A stretch of DNA of 64,000 nucleotides from Aspergillus flavus (lineage: Eukaryota > Ascomycota > Eurotiomycetes > Eurotiales > Aspergillaceae): the NCBI RefSeq assembly GCF_009017415.1, contig NC_092410.1, positions 2,852,001-2,916,000 on the forward strand, written 5' to 3'. The notes under the pieces were generated by a model. The model did no database searches and was not told where the DNA came from. It worked only from the letters and a program-made list of their open reading frames with translations. The translations under genes were made by a program, and so were the position numbers. Below, piece by piece: positions 1 to 11,332 of this stretch (the stretch's first letter is position 1; the number at the start of each line of letters is the position of its first letter).

Positions 1-813
1 TCGGGAGAAGAAACTGTTTCTGATGGAGGCGATGTGGACGCGTTTCTTCCCGCTCACGTTGTATGTTAGACAGCTTATAAAAGATGGGGCGATTGGAACT
101 GTACAGCGAGTGGTTTCGGATCGAAATTTAGGGAGGGATATTGAGACGCTCTACGGAACGGAGCATCGATTGGTGAATCCTGCGCTGGCGGGTGGAGCTT
201 TGCTTGATTGTGAGTGGCATCGCTATGAATGCAGACCTTTGCCAAAGTCAACAGTTATGGAGATCCCCTACTAACACCTTTCGCCGTAGTGGCCATATAC
301 CCCTTAACATGGATCTTTCAGATCCTACACCATGATAGTCCACCAGCGTCTGGTACTTCCAAGTCAGCACCACACGTTTCTGGCTCCCTGGTCAAATATG
401 CACCGACAGGGGTAGATGAAACCGCTACTGTTATCGTCACCTTTCCAGAAAGTAAAACACAGGGTGTAGCGACCGCCAGTCTTCGGGTCGCTTCAGACCC
501 AACCGACCCCGGGGTCCGTATATTTGGGGATAAGGGCCAGATACAGATTTTTGGACCTGCTGCGCGGCCATTGAGCATTGCGGTTGTTACATATGGGGAA
601 GGGGGTCCAGAGGTAGTGGAGAGGAAGGATTTTGAAATTCCAGTTGGACACGGATTGTTCTGGGAGGCGGATGCCTGTGCTCGATACTTGGCTAAGGGGG
701 AGACCGAGTCAGATGTCATGCCGCTGGATGAGACGCTGCTGATTATGGACGTCATGGATAGGGTACGAGAGGAGAATAGTTTGAGGTATCCTGCGGAAGT
801 CGAGGGGCACTAA
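1..813 (+). CDS. Gfo/Idh/MocA family oxidoreductase (dihydrodiol/xylose dehydrogenase-like), 5' partial
   Basis: The gene runs in from the left edge. Exons are <2..209 and 290..813; the 80-bp intron 210..289 starts GTGAGT, has a CTAAC branch site and ends in TAG, and splicing restores the family block G-G-A-L-L-D-L-A-I-Y-P. About 243 residues are visible. The segment EAMWTRFFP near the left edge is the conserved stretch of fungal NADP-dependent dimeric dihydrodiol / D-xylose 1-dehydrogenase-like enzymes, in the substrate-binding C-terminal domain. The Rossmann NAD(P)-binding half lies outside the window. The likely role is oxidation of a cyclic sugar or trans-dihydrodiol in the cytosol; substrate is not deducible. 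The stop at 813 faces the convergent flavoprotein gene 280 bp away. Confidence 0.88.
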
Positions 814-1093
814 TCCAATAACAAATATTATACGCTTTCGAACGAGCGACTATGTTCGTAAAGTCCAAGCGTTCATTACAAATCAACTACAAGGTCATTT
901 TGGACGCCATTTCTTGGTGACATGGCATACCGTATTCCACAATCATCAATTAATTAAAATTACTTATTATGTCTCTGTCAGTATCTGTGTTAGATGACAA
1001 TCTCATATACTCTCACCAATGCACACCGTAGTATAATGTGTGAGGACACGACGCAAGGGAACTGAGGCAACCGCGATATAAATACTACAAAGC

Positions 1094-2368
1094 TTAACGA
1101 CGGCTGAGTCTCTTGTAGAGGTCTTGGATCTCACTACCCATCTGTCTTTCGGTGGTCTCATGGAAAGATTCCGCATCAAACTCGGTTTCTCTCTTCTCCA
1201 ATCCAGCGTCGCGGTCGAGTTCCTCTTGAGCCAATTCAACTGAAGACGGTCAGTGGGCCACACATCAAAGATTAGATATACACCAAAGCTTACCATGACA
1301 GTACACAGCCGCTGATTTCCCACTAGACATACCATGGGGGACATTAGTACTGTTATCGCTGTTGGCATCGCCAACACCCCAAACTCCCGGGACGCTAGTC
1401 CGCAATCCCTTGCGCAGCGTATTGATCTTGGAACCCAGCATTTCCACACCGAGCTGAGCCGGCAGATCGGACCTCTGCGACGTACCATAGTTCGTGATGA
1501 ACGCGCCGCGCACCTCAGAGCTGTTGTCGGCGAAATAGATTTGGAACTTGTCGAACTCCAGCCGGATCGCAGGATCGTTCACAACGCCTCCATCTTGAAT
1601 ACGGGTGATGTTAAGGATGGGCTTGTTATTGACTGTCACATTGTAGGCCTGGAACACCTTTCTCCAATTAGGGTGGTTCTTATCCAGGATGGCGATCTGC
1701 TCTGTGGTGTTGGTTCCGTTGGCGTAAATTCTGATATCCTTGTTCAGGGTCGGGTGCAGTTCTCGGACAGCACCGTATGCCTCGGAAATATCTCCTAGAA
1801 CCCCCATAGACTGATTACGATGCTCAAAGCCGTCGCACCACGGACACCAGAAGATACCCTTTCCGAAACCCTCCTGGAGACCCGGGACATCGGGCAGGTC
1901 GTCTTTCACTCCGCTACCGAGGATGACCTTGCGAGCTGTATATTGCTGGTCCCCAACAGTCGCTTGAAAAGCGTTGTCCCCGGTCTTCTCGAGCTTAGTC
2001 ACCTTTTGATCTATGAACGTTGTCATGTTGTAAAACGAAATTTGCTCGCGGGCGGTCTTCCGAAACTCGGCGGGTACGACGTCTAATGCCACTTTAGCGT
2101 ACTACATGGTTCGATAAAGAGAGATATACTCACGGTCGTTTCCAATAACATCGTGCATGTGCCGAGTAGGGTTGTTGCGGTACTCGCCAGAGTCGAAGAG
2201 GACTGATTTCCGCAGGACACGCGACAGGGCACTCGCTGCGCTGAGGCCAGAAGGGCCACCACCAATGATGATCACGTCATAGTTTGTCTGAGGTATATCT
2301 GCTACACAGACTGAAAGAATGGAGAGTAGAGCGCACAAAAGCGCAGTCCAGTTGCAGGTGAACATCAT
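1094..2368 (-). CDS. Thioredoxin-reductase-like FAD/NAD(P) disulfide oxidoreductase with signal peptide
   Basis: Spliced CDS is complement(1094..1239,1294..2082,2134..2368), 389 residues. Introns are 54 bp and 51 bp; the 51-bp intron is placed with its acceptor at 2083 because this gives the expected H-V-V-P-A-E-F-R stretch and a branch site at normal distance. Residues 1-23 form a hydrophobic signal peptide. The FAD motif GGGPSG is at 36-41 and the redox pair C-P-W-C at Cys158/Cys161, followed by D-G-F-E. A second GxGD flavin block lies near the C-terminus. The fold matches the low-molecular-weight thioredoxin reductase group that includes GliT-type disulfide-forming enzymes of fungal clusters. 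The signal peptide places it in the secretory pathway or outside the cell, which is unusual. No partner thioredoxin or dithiol metabolite gene is adjacent. Family call firm, substrate unknown. Confidence 0.88.
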
Positions 2369-2830
2369 GTTTGGCGACGGTCCCAGCAGCGTTGAACTAG
2401 TTTCAAAGACAACGGGAGAGAGCCTAAGATAGGATCCATTTTACTATTCATTTGTTCTTATAAGATAGAAATACTTTGCTTTCCCTTACTGCCAAGAACG
2501 TCAAATGGGTTGTATTGAGTACTCCCATGAGCCTACGACTTTGGCGGGATACTTTGAGATATAGTTTGGATCGAGCTGAAAAGTTTGTTGACACAGTTTC
2601 TTTCCCAGGTATCGAATGACAGCTGTCACCGCATTCGGTTCATTTATTCCAGCAAAGCGTTGTAGCTCGAGTTGATTGGTAGAAGTCCATGAGCACTGGT
2701 AATGCTTCGTGGTTACATTGGGGTTTCATCGCGGAGCTTCGATTATGTCACGACTCTACCAGGCCACGTAAACTCGAGTGATGAAGTAAAACGCCAAAAC
2801 AAACAAGGCTGCTATTCCATGACTTACCGT

Positions 2831-2849
2831 TTGCATATATAATATGCAA
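2831..2849. repeat. Perfect inverted repeat, 8-bp arms, 3-bp centre
   Basis: TTGCATAT, spacer ATA, ATATGCAA. It lies 463 bp upstream of the flavoprotein start, in AT-rich sequence. It could be a factor-binding palindrome or chance. Confidence 0.4.
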
Positions 2850-5605
2850 CTAATTCTCCCTGTTTGACTGCTAAATTCAATTTAGTTGTATGACAAGTTT
2901 TGCGGATGGTTCCTCTCCCAAACCCATAACCGAGTGGTTCATCGGAACCTTAGGGAACTCAAAAGCTATGGACGATTAATTAAGATTGGATTTATGAAGG
3001 TATTAGGCTTAAAGCTCAAAGGGTGGCTAGCTGGAACTGTACAACTGTCATGGAGTATTACTAACCAATGTGGCCTGGGGTTTGGGCAAGCAGAACCCCC
3101 ATACGCCTAAGACTGCTTGGTATGCGGTGATTCTATAAACCTGTGACATAGAATCTGTGATGTGATCAGACGAAAAGAGAATACACGATTGGTGCTGTGA
3201 GCGTGCTACCCTTGTCAGAAAATAGTAAATGCAACTGGTCTTATGCAACTTAACAGCAGGTATAGCCTCAGGAAGCTGTTGACATGGTTGGAACCCCTTT
3301 GACTGGGACTCCTGCTCCACTGGCCTCAGTATGGGTATCAATAGAACCAGCCATCTTAGAGATCCGATATTTCACGTAGGCGTTTCTGGGGATTCAAGGC
3401 ACTCCTCAGGGCTTAGTGTACCTGGAGTCTTAACTACCAAGGCCCAGCTGTTTCAAGATCCACACTTCAGAGCCCACTGCCGAATGCTGGATGAACTCGT
3501 CCGCAACGTGAAGTAGCGCATGAACCTCGATATCGGCTTGATCGAATATTATTTTGAAGCAGTCGGTGTCGTATGTATGAGCGACATCGGGATCTGCTCC
3601 ACTGGGACGTTCGATTAGGTCTCCGACTATGTCCTCATGTCAGGCAGAAGTATTGACATATCGTATCGTTTGTGGGGCACTTGAGCTGGTCTTCACACTG
3701 ACAGATAAAGTACAGGTCTTAGTAATATCCATACACGTATGCTGACTTTATGATCGTTAGGCCGCGATATGCGCACGACCGTGGGAAAACAAGCGTTATA
3801 CGAGGATGGCAGGCATGTAGAAGTACAAAATGAAGTACCTAATTATCTAGATTTAGCATCAGATGAATGATTACGTTTGCCCTGATACCGCTGTTAACTG
3901 AGAAGGTTTATCGAGGGTCGGAAATGGTCTTACACGTAGACAGACAAGGATCCCAGGCTGTGCACGAGGCTGACGGAGGCGGAGTGCATGCGTGCGGCTC
4001 CCGGTAGGGCTCGGACAAAAAGATGCCCCAACGTCAGATTTTAGTATATAACGTGAATATAACCTATCATATTAGTGGCCCATCCCCATCGGTAAACCTA
4101 CATGCTGACTTGGCTCGTGTTGGGTGCGGGGAATTGACGATCTGAACACCAAGTCTACCAGTAGTAACCTTAGGCCTCTACGTATACTGAGCACTGATTA
4201 CTATAACAGGACAGGCGAAAAATGTCTATCCATAAATATACAGGTGTCTCGGATATTAGGCAATGCATGTACATGCGAGTCCGGGCTGTGTTGAGTCTAT
4301 GGAATAAAAGGATTCGGCGACTTCTCGAGTCTACTGTTTCCCCTCTCAACCTCGTATATGCCGCTCCGATATATTGTGTAGACACTGGGCTCTCTTACAT
4401 ATGGACAAGCCACCAGAAGAGATGGTCCTATTGATAGATATTTCCTGACAACTTCATCGGATCCAGCTAAGCGGTACGCTTGCTTGCAGGGAGCATTCAT
4501 GCCGTGTAGATATTGGGTAGGCACGCTGATCTGGCAAAGCCCACAACTGTCAGCATTTCCGCCGCAATGGCCGGCTTTCACTCGAGGCTTATCATTAGCA
4601 CTAGCATACGATAGGTATTCAGTGAAAATCCGGGGTTCGGTCTTCCAGTCCGCCACTTCCGTGTAGATCGCTGACATGACATCCGAAGAGTTCCGCACAT
4701 TCTAGTTATGGATTTCTTTACTACCTAAAAGTGGTGCCCGTTTGGAATCTCCTGCACCCAGATACTGTACTAAACTCAAGTATATTTGGTCCACTTTGAA
4801 GTCATATCACGAAAGTTCAATCCCTGAGGTTCGTATACAGGTACTAACACATTTCAAAATTCAGAAGAATAACGTGCAACTTCAGGCCTCACTATTCTAC
4901 CAACTCAAAATCACAGGCAGAAAAAGTGATACTTTAGGTCAGGCTCGCCATGACCAAATGGCATGGCAAGTGCTTCGGATAGGAGCATATCACCCCACCT
5001 CTTGAACTGGATCCAAATGGGGTAGGCCAAGGTCTCGCCTTACCAATACTAGCAATTTAGCTTCTTTTCCTAAATAATAGTATTGTAGAGCCCAGGTGAT
5101 CGCAACGTCGGGTGCATCCGAAGAGGCGACGTCACTGAGATGACCCATGGTTGCCCGCAGATGAAGGCTGTGAATTAGCCAAATTCGGCAACACAGATAT
5201 GAACGTGCGATATATTTAGCATAGGGCTAAACCTAGAGAAGTGGCACGGAAATAAGGCCAACCATGTACTCTGGCAACTGTCGGAGTCTCGATTGGCCGC
5301 TGTAGGTGTATACTGCTCTTCTACAGGTCGGTTCGGATCTGATATCCATCATGTTGGGGCAGTGAGCTGTTCAGATGACAACCATATGACAATAACGTTG
5401 TCGTTGTTGCATGGGGCTCTTAGGTGTCGGGCCGACAATACCTACTTTGGGAGACAACACGAATGGCTATGTCTCATTCTATCCACGGATGGCTTCGTAT
5501 TTGTGATGTGTTCTGGAAATAGTAACATTGAGGCAACTTCAAGGCCGCCTCTAGAGATGGCTGAGTTGTCCTGCAGTTCCTACCAGCAGCTTGCCTCGAG
5601 ATGTC

Positions 5606-5613
5606 TATATAAA
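5606..5613 (+). promoter_or_regulatory. TATA box of the tandem-domain secreted protein
   Basis: TATATAAA lies 120 bp upstream of the ATG at 5733 and is followed by a pyrimidine/CA-rich leader, as in strongly expressed fungal genes. Confidence 0.55.
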
Positions 5614-5732
5614 CCCCAGTGACTGCTGCTTCAATTCTCATTTTCAGATCAACATCAAGCATCTTCACTACTACTTCTCCAGTACAAGACCAACCAAAGG
5701 CCACCCATCTCCTCACAAACCAACCATTCAAG

Positions 5733-6441
5733 ATGAAGTTTTCTTCCACCTCTGCCCTCGTCGCTGCGCTTGTCGCCGGTGTCAATGGCGCCAGCATCCC
5801 TCGAACCCAAGGCTCAGTCCCCATCACTTTCATCGGTGCAGCCGACGCTCAGTTTACTCAGGACTTCCCAACTGACGGAAGCAGCGTCGCCATCAGTAAG
5901 TAGATCTGACTGAGTACGCTTGAGCTTGTGAAGTATCTCTGACCATCCCAGCCAACCCTCTGAGCATCTCCCACATCGCCTCCAGCACCAACGGCGTTTC
6001 ATGCGTGTTCGATGGCATTGACAAGAGCGTCACTGTTGTTTCCAATGCAGAGACTGTAGACGTTGGTCCTCCCCAGACACAGATCTCGGGTTCATGCGCC
6101 GTTGGCGCAGTTCCTCTCACCCAGCACGAGCGTCGGGAAAATGACGAGGATGTGGTAATCACTTTCGTTGGCGCAGCAGATGGCCAGTTCACCCAGGTCT
6201 TCCCGGTCAACGGTGTCGCGACTCAGATCTGTACGTATACCCGACTTGATCTTTACTAGCCCATAGACTGACAACTATTCCAGCGAACCCTCTCAGCATT
6301 TCTCACATCGAGTCGCACCGCCCAGGTGTTTCGTGTACCTTCAATGGTATTGACAGCAGTGTGACCACTGTCACCGGTGTCCAGACTGTTGACGTCGGTC
6401 CTCCCCAGACCCAGATCTCTGGTACCTGCCACAACCTTTAG
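5733..6441 (+). CDS. Secreted protein with two tandem copies of one domain, each split by an intron at the same site
   Basis: CDS is join(5733..5895,5952..6230,6284..6441), 199 residues. Residues 1-20 are a signal peptide. Copy 1 spans about residues 29-103 and copy 2 about 122-196. Each copy has I-T-F-[IV]-G-A-A-D-[AG]-Q-F-T at its start, N-P-L-S-I-S-H-I in the middle, one Cys in V-S-C-[VT]-F-[DN]-G-I-D, and ends V-G-P-P-Q-T-Q-I-S-G-[ST]-C. The two cysteines per copy could form a disulfide. Both introns (56 and 53 bp) are phase 1 and sit immediately before N-P-L-S-I-S-H-I, so the duplication carried the intron. A charged linker H-E-R-R-E-N-D-E-D separates the copies. Single-domain relatives occur among small secreted proteins of Aspergillus as far as I recall; no function is known to me. 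Confidence 0.9.
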
Positions 6442-7694
6442 AAGTGATGTTACTGTGAGCTAGATAGCTTTCGGACTGTCCAAGGCCACACACCAGCTGA
6501 ACAAAGGACTAATCTTTGAACGACCCCATGACTTTCCTTCTTCACCCTTCGGGTTACGTTTCGGATATCATTATATTTAAATCATGAGATCTTGCGTCTT
6601 TTTCTGTTACATTTATACATATCTGTTCATGTCTCTCCCTTTAATGTGTTATCTTATTGATGCTTTTGCTTTCTTTTCCACATTTTGTTGCTAGACCTTG
6701 ATGTGATAATGATATAGCCAATTCTTAATTGACAATTGACAATTACATAATGGTCCAAGATCCTGAGCTGACCAGTAATACTCTAGACAAACTCCTAATC
6801 GAGTGTTGGGTCGTGGTTCAAGATCCCCATCAAGATGTAAGGTCAGGTGATGACATGCGACCTAGAACCTGTGCTGACGTTAGCTGAGTTAGGCATCACT
6901 TATGCTCGATCACATACTGTATTCGGGTTACTTACAGCATGGTGCTCGAAGGACACAACTCGCGAATAAAACTAGAACATTCCGGAAACGCCGACGCTCA
7001 TATCTTCACATTATTGATATAAGCAAAAGTGCATACCCATTGTAAACCACCTTGCGGTACTCAGTGGCAAACGAAGCCCGCCATCGGCCGAGGATCAGCA
7101 GAGCAGAATGCTCTTTCTAGGGTTTCAATTACACCTCGAAGCGCAGATATGGCACGAACCTTCCACCGGCTAAGCTATGTTAGTAGCACGAATGCTGTAA
7201 TCGAGACGTAGGCCAAGCCGCGGCGGCCGAATCGTGAAGGCTGAAGCCTCATCGAGAACGGCTCGTTCCATGGGTTGGCTCCCGTCATGATTGGAACCAC
7301 CCAAACACCAGCGCGAGTTCCAACGACTAGAAACTCTATATGGTCTGTCACCTGAACATTCTGGCGTCAATGATTGGGACTGTCGACTTCTTCATCCGTG
7401 GAACCCGAAGATCTGGGGTTGTCTGGGGTTCGCATCACTCGCTTGTGGTTACCAGACGCACCGTTTTTGAACCTCAGACTTGCTCGCACAATGGAATTCA
7501 GAGTAAATACGCGATGTACGACACTATACAGGATTTTACTATGGGTGATGACCTCATCGGGGGTATATGAACCGTTCCGGCTTTTCAACATATAAAATGT
7601 CCGTTGTATCGTCCGCTTACATTCTCCTATACTGATACTCCATTTGTGGATTCAATTGACCCATTATTTTTAATATATTTTTACAAACTAGACA
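6442..7694. other. Intergenic region
   Basis: 3' flank of the secreted-protein gene and promoter of the sugar transporter. A short direct repeat (AATTGAC twice) occurs at about 6728-6741. No supported gene. Confidence 0.5.
7591..7597 (+). promoter_or_regulatory. TATA box of the sugar transporter
   Basis: TATAAAA about 100 bp upstream of the ATG at 7695. Confidence 0.45.
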
Positions 7695-9488
7695 ATGGGG
7701 CTTCCTAAGCTGAAATTACCTCGCGCAAATGCAGATCGAGCTTACAAAGATGAGCCGGACCCAAGACCATCGGATGCCGTCCTCCGCCAAAGCGCGAACG
7801 GAGATGATGGTCTGGTAGACACAAAAATCCCTTTTCTGACATTTCGGTCATTTAGCATGTGTGTAGTCATCTCAATGGGTGGGTTTCTTTTCGGTTATGA
7901 TACCGGTCAAATCTCCGGATTTCTAGAGATGGAGGATTTCCTCCAGCGATACGGTGAGCAAAGGGCAGATGGTACTTATTATTTCTCGAACGTTCGGTCG
8001 GGCCTGATTGTTGCTCTGGTACGTATAGTTCCTGACTCGTTTTATATCAGCTACCCTGCTAAGTTGACGATAGCTGTCAATTGGCACCTTAATGGGCGCA
8101 TTGGTGGCCGCGCCGATTGCGGATCGGGTTGGTCGCAAATGGTGTGTCAGCGGGTGGTGTGTGATTCTCTGCGCCGGGATCACGGTCCAGATCTCTTCTC
8201 CGACAGGCAAGTGGTATCAAGTTGCGTTGGGTCGATGGGTTGCTGGTCTTGGTGTGGGAGCCTTATCCCTCCTGGTCCCCATGTATCAAGCCGAGACTGG
8301 CCCCAGACATATTCGAGGATCCTTAGTCAGGTAGGCATAATCCGCGAACGTATGACTCGTATTCGTTTCTGACACAGCAGCAGTACGTACCAGTTGTTTA
8401 TCACTCTGGGCATCTTCGTTGCCAACTGTATCAACTTCGGTACCGAGAAGAAAACCAGCACGGCCTCCTGGCGAATTCCAATGGGAGTAACGTATATCTG
8501 GGCTATCATTCTTGGGTTCGGTATATCGATGTTTCCAGAAAGTCCGCGTCATGACTATCGAAAGGGCAAGGTGGACAAGGCTATTTCGACGCTGGCAAAG
8601 ATGTATGGTGTACCCAAGAACCATCGCGCGCTGGCGATTGAGTTCGACGAGATCAAGCAAAAGTATGAAGAAGAGGTGGCACGCGGTCAAGTCTCATGGA
8701 TCCAGCTATTCAAGGCCCCACGAATGGCGTACCGCGTTGCTGTCGGGGTAGCCCTGCAAGCCTTGCAGCAGTTGACAGGTGCGAACTACTTCTTCTACTA
8801 CGGCACGACCATCTTCCAGGGCGCCGGAATCGAAAACAGCTACGTGACGCAGATGATCCTTGGTGCGGTCAATTTTGGTTCCACATTCCTGGGACTCTAT
8901 CTCATCGAGAACTACGGCCGTCGTCGCTCATTGATCGCTGGCGCGCTCTGGATGTTTTGCTGCTTCATCGTCTTCGCTTCTGTGGGCCATTTCTCCCTGA
9001 ATCGGGATGACCCGCCGTCTACGAAGACCGCGGGTGTGGTCATGGTCGTGTTCGCCTGTCTGTTTATTCTGGCATTCGCAAGTACCTGGGGCCCCATGGT
9101 GTGGACGATTATTGCTGAACTATACCCGTCGGAATACCGAGCTCGTGCGATGTCTCTTGCGACGGCGTCCAATTGGCTCTGGAACTTCCTGCTGGCATTC
9201 TTCACGCCGTTCATCACGAGTGCGATCGACTTTCGGTACGGATACGTCTTTGCGGGTTGTCTCTTCCTTGCTGCAGGTCTGGTTTATTTCGCAGTCATGG
9301 AAGGGAAAGGTCGTACCCTCGAGGAGATCGATACGATGTATGTGTGGAAGGTGAAGCCATGGCACAGCTCCAAATATGTCTTTCCAGAAACAGAGCCGAG
9401 CATCATGGAGAAACGGAGGGCGTCTCACGCTTCAAACCTCAGTACCAACCCAACGACTATTGACGACAATCATGAGACTACGGTGTGA
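7695..9488 (+). CDS. MFS sugar porter (hexose transporter-like)
   Basis: CDS is join(7695..8018,8074..8330,8384..9488), 561 residues with 12 predicted membrane segments. Sugar-porter signatures are present: G-F-L-F-G-Y-D-T-G-Q-I-S-G in TM1, D-R-V-G-R-K in loop 2-3, P-E-S-P-R-H after TM6, Q-Q-L-T-G-A-N-Y-F-F-Y-Y-G in TM7, E-N-Y-G-R-R in loop 8-9 and E-L-Y-P-S-E-Y-R in loop 10-11. The N-terminal 50 and C-terminal 50 residues are hydrophilic and cytosolic. It resembles fungal high-affinity glucose/monosaccharide permeases at the plasma membrane; exact sugar unknown. The second intron ends in three consecutive CAGs (8375-8383); the third best matches family length and branch-point distance. Use of the earlier ones would add one or two Ser. 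Confidence 0.93.
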
Positions 9489-10773
9489 GAGACGTAGATG
9501 TCTGGCCTGAGCAGGGCTGTGTGGTTGAATCACATGCTTCATGGTACCCTAACCATGCAAACCGACCGCGCATCACTAGAATTCCCATTTATGATATATG
9601 ATACACCCCTTGAGATGGTGAAGAGGTCTATTATGTCGCGATTAGATCGCTTAAGGTCCATGTTTTCTTGGAGTATAACGAAAGAGGAACCCTGTTATCA
9701 CCCAGACTGGGTTTGTTAGCAATCGCCGACCACTTAATGTATTTTTAAATTGATATCGCTCAGCTTTGCTATTTGGCTTTGTTATTATGTTTGTATGATA
9801 ACTGATACAGGTTAGCTTTCAGCCAATGGTTACTAATATGACTTCATCATGAAATGTTGTCTTCGAATGGAATGCCCAGACGAAACGAGATGGAGAGCAA
9901 GGAGCGGGTAAAATATGGGGAAGACCGACAGCAGCCACCAATTATGTCGTAAAATCAGGCATGGAATCGACACCCCCTCGCAATTTATACATCATTCTTA
10001 CCATGTCCTGTTTAGTTGACCATTAAGTTCGCGGCGCTTAAGGTACCCACGGTAGGCGTCGCGAGGCAGGGGGAAACGGCTTGTAAGGGGCTCCAGGTAA
10101 GGCGTTTAGGGCGGTCGAGACTGTCCTAGACGCTGGTATCACACTGGTAACTTTGCAGTAGCCCAACTATCAGGCAACAGAACGCATGGTTCGCAAGGAT
10201 CTCGACCACACGATTCTCTGAGCGCACCCACGATGTGGCGTGTCGCGTCGTGTTGGGTGGGGGAGGGGGGTAGCGGTGCTGCACGGATCATCAGGGCCTG
10301 AGAGAGTAGTAGAATGCGAGGAGAATGCGATGCGTATCAAGAGGTGAGATTCCTCAGATAGGGCGGCATGTTTCGTAGGGTTGATTTCGTCATGGCGCGT
10401 GTGCGTGTTCACGAAAAATGTGATTTTGTCGCGGCAGCGATGTGACCAAGAGATCCATAGTGGATTCTGACTAAACTAGCCTTTCGGGGAAAAATATAAA
10501 CTGTCGATCATCCCTCAATCTTCGGCCGAAATCTCGGGGGTTAATCAGGAGAGAGGAAAAAACATGGTCGAAGCTCCTTGCATAAATCTCGGCTACGACT
10601 TGTTCATTAATTTATCTCTGATACCGACCTTCAACAATCTCCGCCGGTTTAACTCTCCCTAATTTATTCTGATTGTTCAGTGTCACCGTTCCGACGCGTC
10701 TTCCGGAGCAAAACAACCCCAGTCTATTTTTCTCATATTTTTTTTGAGATTTGGATTTCCACTTTCGTGATTA
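9489..10773. other. Intergenic region
   Basis: Contains the transporter 3' flank and the long leader/promoter of the small Zn2Cys6 gene. Only short, unconvincing ORFs are present (for example 9498-9719 and 10170-10412). Confidence 0.5.
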
Positions 10774-11332
10774 ATGACTGGGCGGCATTATCAACGTCTC
10801 GCGCCGAAGGAAGAACTTCCGCCCACCCCTGATGATCATAGTCCTGTCGAGCAGAGCAAACGCAAACGAGCCTCATTAGCCTGTCTGGAGTGCCAGCGAC
10901 GACGTATAAAAGCAAGCTTTATCCAAGGGTCCATTCATCGTCAGCCCTAACGTTGGTCCATGATCTCCCATCACTAACCTCTTATCTCTCCAGTGTGGCC
11001 CTGGCCGTCCATGCGAACCATGTTTGCTCAACAGACGTGAATGTATCTACAATGAATGCAACGACAAACGCCGCAAGATCTCCGCCGAGGCCACCGAGCA
11101 GAACCTGAAGTTTTATCGCAGCGCCTTGGAGAATCTCTTACGCGCCATTCAGATCGGCTCCCAGTCGGATGTGGACCACATCATCAATGATATTCGCAAA
11201 GGCGCCCCGTTATCGGAAATCTCTCGCACAGCCGCCGACTGCCTGAATAGTATGGTTGCGACGACGACGACGGCAACTACAACGGCAGCGCCTGATTCGG
11301 CGAAGCAGGACAATGTCGAGAACCCTGGATGA
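10774..11332 (+). CDS. Short Zn2Cys6 protein (DNA-binding domain without regulatory domain)
   Basis: CDS is join(10774..10911,10994..11332), 158 residues. The zinc cluster uses Cys37, 40, 47, 53, 56 and 63 with a basic Q-R-R-R-I-K between Cys40 and Cys47. The 82-bp intron splits the cluster just before Cys47 and has a GC donor (GCAAGC) with a normal CAG acceptor, so it is a GC-AG intron. After the cluster comes a helical segment (about residues 78-120, F-Y-R-S-A-L-E-N-L-L and D-I-R-K-G-A-P-L-S-E-I) common in Aspergillus regulators, then Thr/Ala-rich sequence and a stop. Full-length relatives carry several hundred more residues, so this is either a stand-alone DNA-binding protein or a truncated gene. 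Confidence 0.7.

Larger units (their letters stand above)
2369..5732. other. Long intergenic region, no supported gene
   Basis: Several ORFs of 60-133 codons occur but none has a recognisable domain, good start or plausible introns. The longest is on the minus strand at 4297-4698. A perfect inverted repeat with 8-base arms lies at 2831-2849. The last 150 bp are the promoter of the secreted-protein gene. Confidence 0.5.

Noticed and set aside
318..755. Minus-strand 145-codon ORF
   Set aside because: It lies antisense to the oxidoreductase exon, which has clear family motifs; it has none.
1334..2086. Plus-strand ORFs opposite the flavoprotein
   Set aside because: Mirror frames of a real gene with no domains of their own.
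4297..4698. Minus-strand 133-codon ORF in the first long gap
   Set aside because: No recognised domain, signal or intron structure; ORFs of this size arise by chance in 3 kb.
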